This document shows positions 33,277 to 40,400 of a DNA stretch of 64,000 nucleotides, in pieces (the first letter of the stretch is position 1; the number at the start of each line of letters is the position of its first letter). The DNA lies in the NCBI RefSeq assembly GCF_011753055.1, contig NZ_VWWJ01000009.1, positions 124,001-188,000 on the forward strand, given 5' to 3'. The position numbers and the translations under genes are program-made. The notes under the pieces are model-generated. The model saw only the letters and a list, made by a program, of their open reading frames with translations, was not told the origin of the DNA and did not search any database. This DNA is from Burkholderia sp. Ax-1719. GTDB lineage: Bacteria > Pseudomonadota > Gammaproteobacteria > Burkholderiales > Burkholderiaceae.

Positions 33277-34629
33277 TCAGGCGGTGCTCTTCATCACGCC
33301 GCTTGCCTGCAGCGCCGCGCCAACCGCATCGGCAAGGCGGGCCTCGATCGTATCGATCTGTTCCGCGGTACAGATGAACGGCGGCGCGAGCAGGATGTGG
33401 TCGCCGTTCTGGCCATCCACGGTGCCGCCCATCGGATAGCACATCAGGCCGCGCGCAAAGGCCTCGCGCTTGATCGCCGCGTGAAGCTTGAGCGACGGAT
33501 CGAAGCTCGCCTTGGTCGCGCGGTCCTTGACCAGCTCGACGCCCACGAACAGGCCGCGCCCGCGCACGTCGCCCACATACGGATGCTCCGCGTAGCGCTC
33601 GCGCAGACGCGCACGCAGTTGCTCGCCGCGCGCCTGCACGTTGTCGAGCAACTTGTCCTCGGCGATCACGTGCTGCACGGCAAGCGCTGCCGCACAGGCC
33701 GTCGCGTGGCCAATATAGGTGTGGCCGTGCTGGAAGTAGCCGCTGCCGCCCACGATGGTTTCATAAATGCGCTGGCTCACCAGCGTCGCGCCGATCGGCT
33801 GATAGCCCGCGCCCAATCCCTTCGCGATCGTCAGCAGGTCCGGCGCCACGCCGTCTTCCTCGCACGCGAACAGATAGCCGGTGCGGCCCATGCCCGACAT
33901 GATTTCGTCGAGGATCAGCAGCACGCCGTAGCGGTCGCACACCGCGCGGATCTTGCGGAAGTACTCGCGCACCGGCGGCACCGCGCCTGCCGTCGCGCCC
34001 ACCACGGTTTCCGCCACGAAGGCCGCGACGTTTTCCGCGCCGAGTTCGAGGATCTTCTGCTCAAGTTCATCGGCCAGACGCTGGGCGTAGGCTTCGTCGG
34101 TTTCGCCTTCGACGCGCTCGCGGTACGCGAAGCACGGGCTCACGTGATGCGATTCGATCAGGATCGGCAGGAACGGCTCACGACGCCACGCGTTGCCGCC
34201 TATCGCCAGCGCGCCCAGCGTGTTGCCGTGATAGCTCTGGCGGCGCGCGATGAAATGGCGGCGCGACGTCTCGCCCTTCTCGACGAAATACTGACGCGCG
34301 AGCTTGAGTGCCGCCTCGATCGCCTCGGAACCGCCCGAGACGAAGTAGACGTGGTCGAGGCCTGCCGGCGCGCGCGCGATCAGGTAATCGGCGAGTTGTT
34401 CCGACGCCTCGGTCGTGAAGAATGAGGTGTGCGCGTAAGGCAGCGCCTGGGCTTGCTGCTTGATCGCGTCGATTACGCGCTGGTTGCTGTGGCCCAGGCA
34501 CGAGACGGCCGCGCCGCCGCTGGCGTCGATATAGCGCTTGCCGGTGGAATCGATGATCTCGATGCCCTCGCCCGCCACCGCGACGGGCAGCGTTTGCTTG
34601 GGCATGCGATGGAAAACTTTGCTGGACAT
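33277..34629 (-). CDS. Class III PLP-dependent aminotransferase
   Basis: A 450-residue aminotransferase of the aspartate/omega type (fold I, subgroup II). SGGSEAIEAALKLARQY is at about residue 98, LILDEIMSGMGRTG has the cofactor Asp at 241, and the lysine that binds PLP is Lys270 in TIAKGLGAGYQP. Its exact substrate is unknown; the family uses omega- or beta-amino acids and amines. It is the middle gene of the C45 operon, so it may transaminate an amine or amino acid that the C45 protein releases. Confidence 0.92.
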   Translation of the reverse strand: MSSKVFHRMPKQTLPVAVAGEGIEIIDSTGKRYIDASGGAAVSCLGHSNQRVIDAIKQQAQALPYAHTSFFTTEASEQLADYLIARAPAGLDHVYFVSGGSEAIEAALKLARQYFVEKGETSRRHFIARRQSYHGNTLGALAIGGNAWRREPFLPILIESHHVSPCFAYRERVEGETDEAYAQRLADELEQKILELGAENVAAFVAETVVGATAGAVPPVREYFRKIRAVCDRYGVLLILDEIMSGMGRTGYLFACEEDGVAPDLLTIAKGLGAGYQPIGATLVSQRIYETIVGGSGYFQHGHTYIGHATACAAALAVQHVIAEDKLLDNVQARGEQLRARLRERYAEHPYVGDVRGRGLFVGVELVKDRATKASFDPSLKLHAAIKREAFARGLMCYPMGGTVDGQNGDHILLAPPFICTAEQIDTIEARLADAVGAALQASGVMKSTA

Positions 34630-34695
34630 GGTGGTTCTCGCTGAAAGCGGATATCTGTGTCGAAATTCGGTGAAAGTGCGCTGGGTCTGGCGCGC

Positions 34696-35739
34696 TCAAG
34701 CCGTACGCGGGAGCTGCATCGTCAGCGTGCGCGCGCCGTCCTGCCAGACGTCGAAGCCCACGCCTTCCGGCGCGATCTGCATGCAGGCGGTGGCCAGGGT
34801 GTTTTCGTCGTCAGGATCGTGCGGATCGTCGCGGAAAATCGGCAGGCCGGCGCCGCCCCGGTCCTGCAGCGTGCGCACGAAGTCCGGGCCGTCGGGCTGC
34901 GCGCCGAGCGTGGGCAGGAGATCGGCCAGCCGCGCCTGACGATCGCGCGACGAATCGGTGATGATCTGCGCCTCACGGTCATGGCCGGCGTGAATCAGGT
35001 GATTCGCGTGGCCCGCAGGCGCCCCCACTTCCACGATCGAGGCGCGCTGCGCCGTGGCTTCCACGCTGTAGACGCGCACCGCGCCCGCAGCATCGATACC
35101 GCCGACCGTATGGTGAAAGCCGCTCGCACGCGGCGTGTCGCGCAGCAGGGCAAGCGCGTCGTCGAGCGTCGCGGCGTCGAGCACGGCGCGCGCCAGAATC
35201 ATGCGCGGCACACCGGCGCGCGGCTCGCGAATACGCACGTTGTTGATCGCCTGCGCCACACCCGCGCGGGACGCCGCGAAGGTATGTCCCGGCAGCGAGC
35301 CCGGATAGTAGAAGCTCACGAAGCCGGGCTTGCCGTCGGGCGCGACCTCGACCACCGCGCAGCGGCCGCGCAGATACGGATCGCCGTCTTCGTTATGCGC
35401 GATCAGGCCGCGAGCCGCATCGCGGCGCACGGCGAGCGTCGTGCAGCCGTCGGGCGCATTGTGGATCAGCTCGCCACGGCAGTTCCAGAGAAACAGGTCA
35501 TGCGCCGGCCAGCCAAGCGCCGCCGCCATTGCGTCCAGTTCCGCCACATAGGCGGGGAAATGCCGCTCGGCCGCCGCGCGCAGCTGCTGCACGAAGGCGT
35601 GGCCGCGCCAGCGGCTCACTGCGGCCCAGGCGCTGCTTTGCGCCATATAGGTGGCGAAAATGGGTCTAGCGAGTTCGCCGAGCCGCTGCCCGATCGCTTC
35701 GGGCGTGCCGCCCATCTGGAGAGTGTTGAGTGCCTGCAT
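34696..35739 (-). CDS. C45-family autoproteolytic acyltransferase/hydrolase
   Basis: A 347-residue protein of the C45 (acyl-CoA:6-aminopenicillanic acid acyltransferase-like) family, N-terminal nucleophile hydrolases. NAPDGCTTLAV has the expected autoprocessing site, with Cys99 becoming the nucleophile after cleavage before it. LIAHNEDGDP and FSxYYPGSLPGHTFA-like segments follow (FVSFYYPGSLPGHTFA), as does INNVRIREP. Related bacterial enzymes hydrolyse or form N-acyl amides. It is the first gene of the operon with an aminotransferase and a CMD protein. It is divergent from the ABC exporter. A palindrome near 35837 is shared with the RpiR promoter. Confidence 0.87.
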   Translation of the reverse strand: MQALNTLQMGGTPEAIGQRLGELARPIFATYMAQSSAWAAVSRWRGHAFVQQLRAAAERHFPAYVAELDAMAAALGWPAHDLFLWNCRGELIHNAPDGCTTLAVRRDAARGLIAHNEDGDPYLRGRCAVVEVAPDGKPGFVSFYYPGSLPGHTFAASRAGVAQAINNVRIREPRAGVPRMILARAVLDAATLDDALALLRDTPRASGFHHTVGGIDAAGAVRVYSVEATAQRASIVEVGAPAGHANHLIHAGHDREAQIITDSSRDRQARLADLLPTLGAQPDGPDFVRTLQDRGGAGLPIFRDDPHDPDDENTLATACMQIAPEGVGFDVWQDGARTLTMQLPRTA

Positions 35740-35836
35740 CGTTTGATCCGCCTGCTTGTAGGCATGTAGCCCTGTAGGCCCGTCAGCTTTACAGCCTTTT
35801 AGCCTGAAATAGTCGATGCTGGATTTATACGCCTCG

Positions 35837-35848
35837 CAACAAATGTTG
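35837..35848. promoter_or_regulatory. Palindrome CAACA-AA-TGTTG, candidate RpiR operator
   Basis: This 12-bp perfect inverted repeat lies 98 bases upstream of the C45 ATG and 132 bases upstream of the ABC ATPase ATG. Its core AACAAATGTT recurs upstream of the RpiR gene at 38681-38690. Confidence 0.5.
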
Positions 35849-35979
35849 TCAAATTAATCGATGCTTACAACGAATGAATGGCGTGTGCGAAAAATCAGGG
35901 GGCGCGCACGTGCGTGCGTAGCGTAGAGGGCCGGTGCGAGGTTCGATGCCCTGCCCCCGATTCTGGTAATGTCACGCAC

Positions 35980-36945
35980 ATGCAAACGATCCTCTCCATC
36001 GAGAATCTCTCGAAAGTCTATGCATCGGGCTTCCGCGCGCTTTCGCGCGTCAACCTGGACATCGACCGCGGCGAAATTTTCGCGCTCCTCGGCCCGAACG
36101 GCGCCGGCAAGACCACGCTCATCAGCATCATCTGCGGCATCGTCAACGCGAGCGAAGGCCACGTCCGCGTAGCCGGTCACGATATCGTCACCGACTACCG
36201 CGCCGCGCGCTCGCTGATCGGCCTCGTGCCGCAGGAACTGACGACCGACGCCTTCGAAACCGTCTGGGCCACGGTCTCGTTCAGCCGTGGCCTGTTCGGC
36301 AAACCGCCCAACCCCGCCTATGTCGAGCGCGTGCTGCGCGACCTCTCGCTATGGGAAAAGCGCAACAACAAGATCCTGACGCTTTCGGGCGGCATGAAGC
36401 GCCGCGTGCTGATCGCCAAGGCGCTGGCGCACGAGCCGCAAGTGCTGTTTCTGGATGAGCCGACTGCCGGCGTGGACGTGGAACTGCGCCGCGACATGTG
36501 GGAACTCGTGCGCGGCCTCAAGGCCAGCGGCGTGACCATCATCCTCACGACCCATTACATCGACGAAGCCGAAGAGATGGCCGACCGCATCGGCGTCATC
36601 AATGCGGGCGAGATCATGCTGGTCGAGCGCAAGGACGTGCTGATGCGCAAGCTCGGCCGCAAGCAGTTGACGCTGCAGCTCGACGCGCCGCTCGCCGCCA
36701 TTCCGCCCGCGCTCGCCGCGTGGAATCTGGAACTGGCCGATAGCGGCAGCGAACTCACCTACACCTACGACGCCGAAAACGAGCGCAACGACATCATCGC
36801 GCTGCTCAAGAGCCTGGGCGATGCGGGCATCGGTTTCACGGACCTGAAAACGAGCCAGAGTTCGCTGGAGGACATTTTCGTGAGCCTCGTCGGCAAGGAC
36901 GCGGCGCTCGCCGAAAACAACAAAGGACAGGTGAGCGCCCAATGA
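35980..36945 (+). CDS. ABC transporter ATP-binding protein (YadG-like)
   Basis: A 321-residue ATPase. Walker A is GPNGAGKTT near residue 38, the Q-loop is LVPQELTTDAFET, the signature LSGGMKRR, and Walker B LFLDEPTAGVD, with the H-loop in LTTHYIDEAEEMADRIG. These elements match the ABC-2 exporter ATPases such as YadG. The ATG at 35980 starts the conserved first strand. It overlaps the permease gene by the ATGA junction. The exporter substrate is unknown. Confidence 0.93.
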   Translation: MQTILSIENLSKVYASGFRALSRVNLDIDRGEIFALLGPNGAGKTTLISIICGIVNASEGHVRVAGHDIVTDYRAARSLIGLVPQELTTDAFETVWATVSFSRGLFGKPPNPAYVERVLRDLSLWEKRNNKILTLSGGMKRRVLIAKALAHEPQVLFLDEPTAGVDVELRRDMWELVRGLKASGVTIILTTHYIDEAEEMADRIGVINAGEIMLVERKDVLMRKLGRKQLTLQLDAPLAAIPPALAAWNLELADSGSELTYTYDAENERNDIIALLKSLGDAGIGFTDLKTSQSSLEDIFVSLVGKDAALAENNKGQVSAQ

Positions 36946-37703
36946 ATATCCACGCAATCCGCGCAATCTACCGCTTCGAAATGGCGCGCACCCGACGCAC
37001 GCTGATGCAGAGCATCGTCGCGCCGGTGATTTCGACGTCGCTTTACTTCATCGTGTTCGGTTCGGCGATTGGCTCGCGCATCAAGGAAGTGAACGGCGTG
37101 AGCTACGGCGCGTTCATCGTGCCGGGGCTGATCATGTTGTCGCTGCTGTCGCAGAGCATTTCGAACGCGTCGTTCGGCATTTACTTCCCGCGCTTCACCG
37201 GCACGATTTACGAGTTGCTGTCCGCGCCCGTGTCGTATTTCGAAATCGTCATCAGCTACGTGGGCGCGGCGGCCACCAAGTCGGTGCTGCTCGGGCTGAT
37301 TATTCTGGCCACCGCCGCGCTGTTCGTGCCGATCCAGATCCAGCATCCGTTCTGGATGATCCTGTTCCTGCTGCTGACGGCCATCACCTTCAGCCTGCTG
37401 GGTTTCATCATCGGCATCTGGGCCGATAACTTCGAAAAGCTGCAGATCGTGCCGCTGCTCGTGATTACGCCGCTGACCTTCCTCGGCGGCAGCTTCTACT
37501 CGGTCGACATGCTGCCGCCCGCGTGGAAGGTGATTACGTTGTTCAACCCGATCGTCTATCTCATCAGCGGATTCCGCTGGAGCTTCTATGGCCTCGCGGA
37601 TGTGGCCGTGGGCGTGAGTCTCGGCATGACGGCGGCGTTTCTCGCGCTGTTCCTCGGGATTACCGCATGGATCTTCAAGACCGGCTATCGGCTGAAGAAC
37701 TGA
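36942..37703 (+). CDS. ABC-2 type permease (YadH-like)
   Basis: A 253-residue inner-membrane permease with six hydrophobic segments, of the ABC-2 group. It begins with a short cytoplasmic helix and TLMQSIVAPVISTSLYFIVFG, cited as TLMQSIVAPVIS and LYFIVFGSAIG. The near-C-terminal TPLTFLGGSFYSVDMLPP, followed by FNPIVYLISGFRW, is typical of the family. It overlaps the ATPase gene by four bases and shares its terminator. Together they form a half-transporter pair that dimerises. Confidence 0.93.
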   Translation: MNIHAIRAIYRFEMARTRRTLMQSIVAPVISTSLYFIVFGSAIGSRIKEVNGVSYGAFIVPGLIMLSLLSQSISNASFGIYFPRFTGTIYELLSAPVSYFEIVISYVGAAATKSVLLGLIILATAALFVPIQIQHPFWMILFLLLTAITFSLLGFIIGIWADNFEKLQIVPLLVITPLTFLGGSFYSVDMLPPAWKVITLFNPIVYLISGFRWSFYGLADVAVGVSLGMTAAFLALFLGITAWIFKTGYRLKN

Positions 37704-37725
37704 CGAACTTCACGGCTTCCATGTG

Positions 37726-37764
37726 AAAACGGGACGCGGCATCGAAGCCACGTCCCGTTTTTTT
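37726..37764 (+). terminator. Rho-independent terminator of the ABC operon
   Basis: AAAACGGGACGCGGC-ATCGAA-GCCACGTCCCGTTTT has a long stem with one mismatch and a following T-tract, starting 23 bases after the permease stop. The A-tract on the other side lets it also act for the RpiR gene. Confidence 0.9.
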
Positions 37765-37785
37765 CAGGGCCGAACAAGCGGAAGA

Positions 37786-38646
37786 TTACGGCACGTACGC
37801 GCCGCGCGCGTTGAGCGAGCGCTCGGCCTCTTCCAGTTGCGCCACCGCGCCCGAGCCTTCGAGCGCCAGCAGATGCGCGACCAGAGATTCGGCCTGCGCC
37901 GTCGCCGCGACGAGCGACGGGAAGAACGACGGGCTTTCGTGCGTGAAGATCAGCACTTTCTCGGCGTTGAGCGCGATGGGCGACACAGCGCTATCCGTGA
38001 TCGCAATCAGCTTGCTGCCTTTTTCGAGCGCGGCTTCGGCCACACGTACCGCCTCGACCGAATACGGCGCGAAGCTCACCACGATGGTCGCGCTATCGCG
38101 TTCGATGCCGAGCAACTGCATTTCGAGCGTACCGGCCTCGCCGCCGAGCAGCGACACCGCTGGCCTGAACAGGCGGTATCCATACACGAGGCCAAACGCC
38201 ACCGCATAACACGAACGGAAACCCGCCACATGGACATGGCGGGCCTTTTTCAGCACGCGCGCGGCTTCCACCATGGCGCGCGCGTTGTGCGCGGAACTGG
38301 CGTCGAGATTGTGTTGCTGCGCGGTGAGCAGATCGCGGGCGAGCGCATCCTTGGCGCTGCCGGCGACCAGCGAGCGCGCGCGGCTCGACAGCGGCTCGGG
38401 CCGCGTGCGTACGCGTGCGACGAACAGATCGCGCAATTCGTTCCAGCCCGGAAAGCCAAGCTGTTGCGACAGCCGCACGAGGGACGCGGGCTGCACCTGC
38501 GCGCGCTCGGCCACCTTGCGCATCGACGACACGGCGACTTCGTCGGGATGGTCGAGCAGGAAGGCAGCGCCGGTCTGGAATTGCGGGCTGAGTTCGGCGA
38601 ATCGTGCGCGGATCAGCGCGGCAAGCTGGTCGAAACTTTCAGGCAT
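37786..38646 (-). CDS. MurR/RpiR-family transcriptional regulator
   Basis: A 286-residue regulator. The HTH_6 domain at residues 1-77 (VSSMRKVAERAQVQPASLVRLSQQLGF, cited as VSSMRKVAERAQVQPAS and LVRLSQQLGF) is followed by a SIS sugar-isomerase-type effector domain (HVHVAGFRSCYAVAFGLVYG, IVVSFAPYSVEAVRVAEAA, AITDSAVSPIA). RpiR proteins sense phosphosugars or other metabolites. The ATG at 38646 is preferred. Upstream lie AACAAATGTT and TGTTGCAACA, and the first word is also upstream of the C45 operon. It may therefore control that operon, although the ABC genes lie between. Confidence 0.91.
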   Translation of the reverse strand: MPESFDQLAALIRARFAELSPQFQTGAAFLLDHPDEVAVSSMRKVAERAQVQPASLVRLSQQLGFPGWNELRDLFVARVRTRPEPLSSRARSLVAGSAKDALARDLLTAQQHNLDASSAHNARAMVEAARVLKKARHVHVAGFRSCYAVAFGLVYGYRLFRPAVSLLGGEAGTLEMQLLGIERDSATIVVSFAPYSVEAVRVAEAALEKGSKLIAITDSAVSPIALNAEKVLIFTHESPSFFPSLVAATAQAESLVAHLLALEGSGAVAQLEEAERSLNARGAYVP

Positions 38647-38678
38647 GTCGAGAGGCCGATCGGGCCGGACGGTGAGCG

Positions 38679-38718
38679 ACAACAAATGTTACCACTGGTG
38701 TTGCGGTGTGTTGCAACA
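38679..38718. promoter_or_regulatory. AACAAATGTT and TGTTGCAACA boxes upstream of the RpiR gene
   Basis: ACAACAAATGTTACC (38679-38693) and the perfect palindrome TGTTGCAACA (38709-38718) lie 33-72 bases upstream of the RpiR ATG. They are built from the same TGTTG/CAACA half-sites as the palindrome upstream of the C45 gene. Confidence 0.5.
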
Positions 38719-38742
38719 ATTCGCCCTTCACCACCACCCGCC

Positions 38743-39213
38743 TTACTCGCAATCCCCGCAGACAATACTGATGTTGATCGCCTGCTCCGAAGACCCAAAC
38801 ATGGAAGTCTGCGAAGCCGCTTTCACCATGTCGGTAAACTCCGGATTCCTGAATTTAACCCGGCGCCCGCATTTTCTGCACGAGATCATATGCATCTTTT
38901 CAGGCTGCCGCGGGCACTGCAGAAAGAACGTCGCTCTTGCCCCGGCGTCGCCCGGCGTCCACTGTCTGGAAACAATCCGCACGCGTTCGAAGTCCACCAG
39001 ATTCCGGTAGATCGACGCCTGGCTCAAACTGATCCCTTTCCTGCTGGCGAATTTATAGATCTCATCGGCCTTCACGCCCTGCTTCATTTCAAACAAGGAA
39101 ACGAGTACGGCGACCCGCGTGGGCGTGACGCGAATCCCAATGTCATTCATGTGCCGGATGACAAAATCACGCCAGGCAGCATCCTTTGGACCATGCGGTT
39201 CGATCTTTTCCAT
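38743..39213 (-). CDS. Fur-family regulator with Cys-Pro motif, in heme operon
   Basis: A 156-residue Fur-family protein. The winged HTH is at residues 25-85 (RVTPTRVAVLVSLFEMKQG, SLSQASIYRNLVDFE). The dimerisation region holds two CxxC pairs, Cys112/Cys115 and Cys152/Cys155, as for the structural zinc site. The usual HHDH iron-sensing motif is reduced to MHM, and just before it is a Cys100-Pro101 dipeptide (FLQCPRQ). Cys-Pro motifs bind heme in proteins such as Irr. It follows hmuS by 87 bases on the same strand, so it is cotranscribed with heme uptake genes. A heme-sensing Fur-like protein is inference. Confidence 0.85.
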   Translation of the reverse strand: MEKIEPHGPKDAAWRDFVIRHMNDIGIRVTPTRVAVLVSLFEMKQGVKADEIYKFASRKGISLSQASIYRNLVDFERVRIVSRQWTPGDAGARATFFLQCPRQPEKMHMISCRKCGRRVKFRNPEFTDMVKAASQTSMFGSSEQAINISIVCGDCE

Positions 39214-39300
39214 ATGACGATCAGCGGGAAAGTCAGATCGTGCGAACGACGACTTCCCCGTCTTCTCAACCTCCGACTGAAAGTTCAGAAATCGCTCGCG

Positions 39301-40377
39301 TCAAGCCGCAACGGCTTCCTGATGCGGTTGCAGCGCCCCGACCAGCTCTCGCCACCCGGCAAGCTCCGGCGAACCGGGTTTGCGCGCGCCAAACAACATG
39401 GCGATGTTTTCGCCTTGCGCATCGAACAGTTCGACCGACGTGACGATGCCGTCGCTGGTCGGCTTGCGCACGAGCCATGCGCTCGCCACTAGATCGGCGC
39501 GCAGGTGAAGATTGAAGCGCTCGTCCAGCACGTTGACCCAAGGTCCCATGCAGCGAATATTCGTCACCTTGCCCGTGTGGATCTGGATCATGCCGGGATT
39601 GCCGACAAAGACCATGATGGGCAAACCGGCGCGAGCGGCGTCGACCAGCAACGCTTCGATCACATCGTCGGCCAGACGCGTCACATAGTGAGGCTCGGCC
39701 AGGCGCAGGGCCTGGGTGCGCGTCAAGCCAAACTTGCGCAGCAGCGGGAAAAAGTCATGGGTATCCTGCATGCCCTGCCAGGCAGCATGAAAACCGGAGA
39801 CGTCGATATCCGCATCGTCGCGCACCGGCGGCACAGGTGACGCCGCCTTCAGCGCCAGCACCGACGATTGCTCTGGATCGGTCCACTCCGTCACCAGCGC
39901 GTCAAACGCGCCATGATCGCTATGCGCGCGCAAAAATACCTTGAAAACCGCGGCGCCCTGCGCGTCGTAAAACTGGAAGCTCTTCATTTCACCGCTGGCA
40001 GATGCTTCGCGAACCGCAAACGCGAAGGCCCAACCCCGATGAAACGCGCGCAGATCGATGTCCGCACCGAGCACGAGACCGACATGGCCTTCCGCGCTGA
40101 CCTTTTCGAAAATGCCGTCCTTTTCGTGCACGGCCGCCTCGTTGCGCGTGAGCGTCATGACCTCGCCGAGCCTCGGCATCTGCGCGATCAGGCCCATGAA
40201 ATCCGGCTTCAAACGCACCACGTTCACGCCGACGAAAGCCGCCACGGCCTGCGCTTCGCTCACCTGCATCGCCGCAGCCGCCTCACGCTGCCGCAGTTTT
40301 TGCGCGCTCTTTTGAGCAAGATACGTCGCGCGCCATTGCGCGAGCGCCTTGGCATCGGAAAAATCGACGGGATTCAT
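39301..40377 (-). CDS. hmuS: Heme-degrading/hemin-transport factor (HmuS/ChuS-like)
   Basis: A 358-residue cytoplasmic protein of the HemS/ChuS/HmuS family, made of two repeats (residues of about 20-180 and 190-350). Blocks are LKPDFMGLIAQMPRLGEVMTLTRN, cited as LIAQMPRLGEVMTLTRN, and VFVGNPGMIQIHTGKVTNIR, cited as FVGNPGMIQIHTGK. The IHTG histidine is the proximal heme ligand of this family. HemS-type proteins take heme from the inner-membrane transporter and store, deliver or degrade it. It lies between the receptor gene (24 bases) and the Fur paralogue. The hmuTUV transporter genes are not in the window. Confidence 0.93.
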   Translation of the reverse strand: MNPVDFSDAKALAQWRATYLAQKSAQKLRQREAAAAMQVSEAQAVAAFVGVNVVRLKPDFMGLIAQMPRLGEVMTLTRNEAAVHEKDGIFEKVSAEGHVGLVLGADIDLRAFHRGWAFAFAVREASASGEMKSFQFYDAQGAAVFKVFLRAHSDHGAFDALVTEWTDPEQSSVLALKAASPVPPVRDDADIDVSGFHAAWQGMQDTHDFFPLLRKFGLTRTQALRLAEPHYVTRLADDVIEALLVDAARAGLPIMVFVGNPGMIQIHTGKVTNIRCMGPWVNVLDERFNLHLRADLVASAWLVRKPTSDGIVTSVELFDAQGENIAMLFGARKPGSPELAGWRELVGALQPHQEAVAA

Positions 40378-40400
40378 TGTGTTCCTATGGGGATCGGTTA

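Noticed and set aside
37723..39492. 589-codon plus-strand open frame
   Set aside because: It is antisense to the RpiR and Fur-family genes, both of which have clear domains; no motif is seen in the antisense product.
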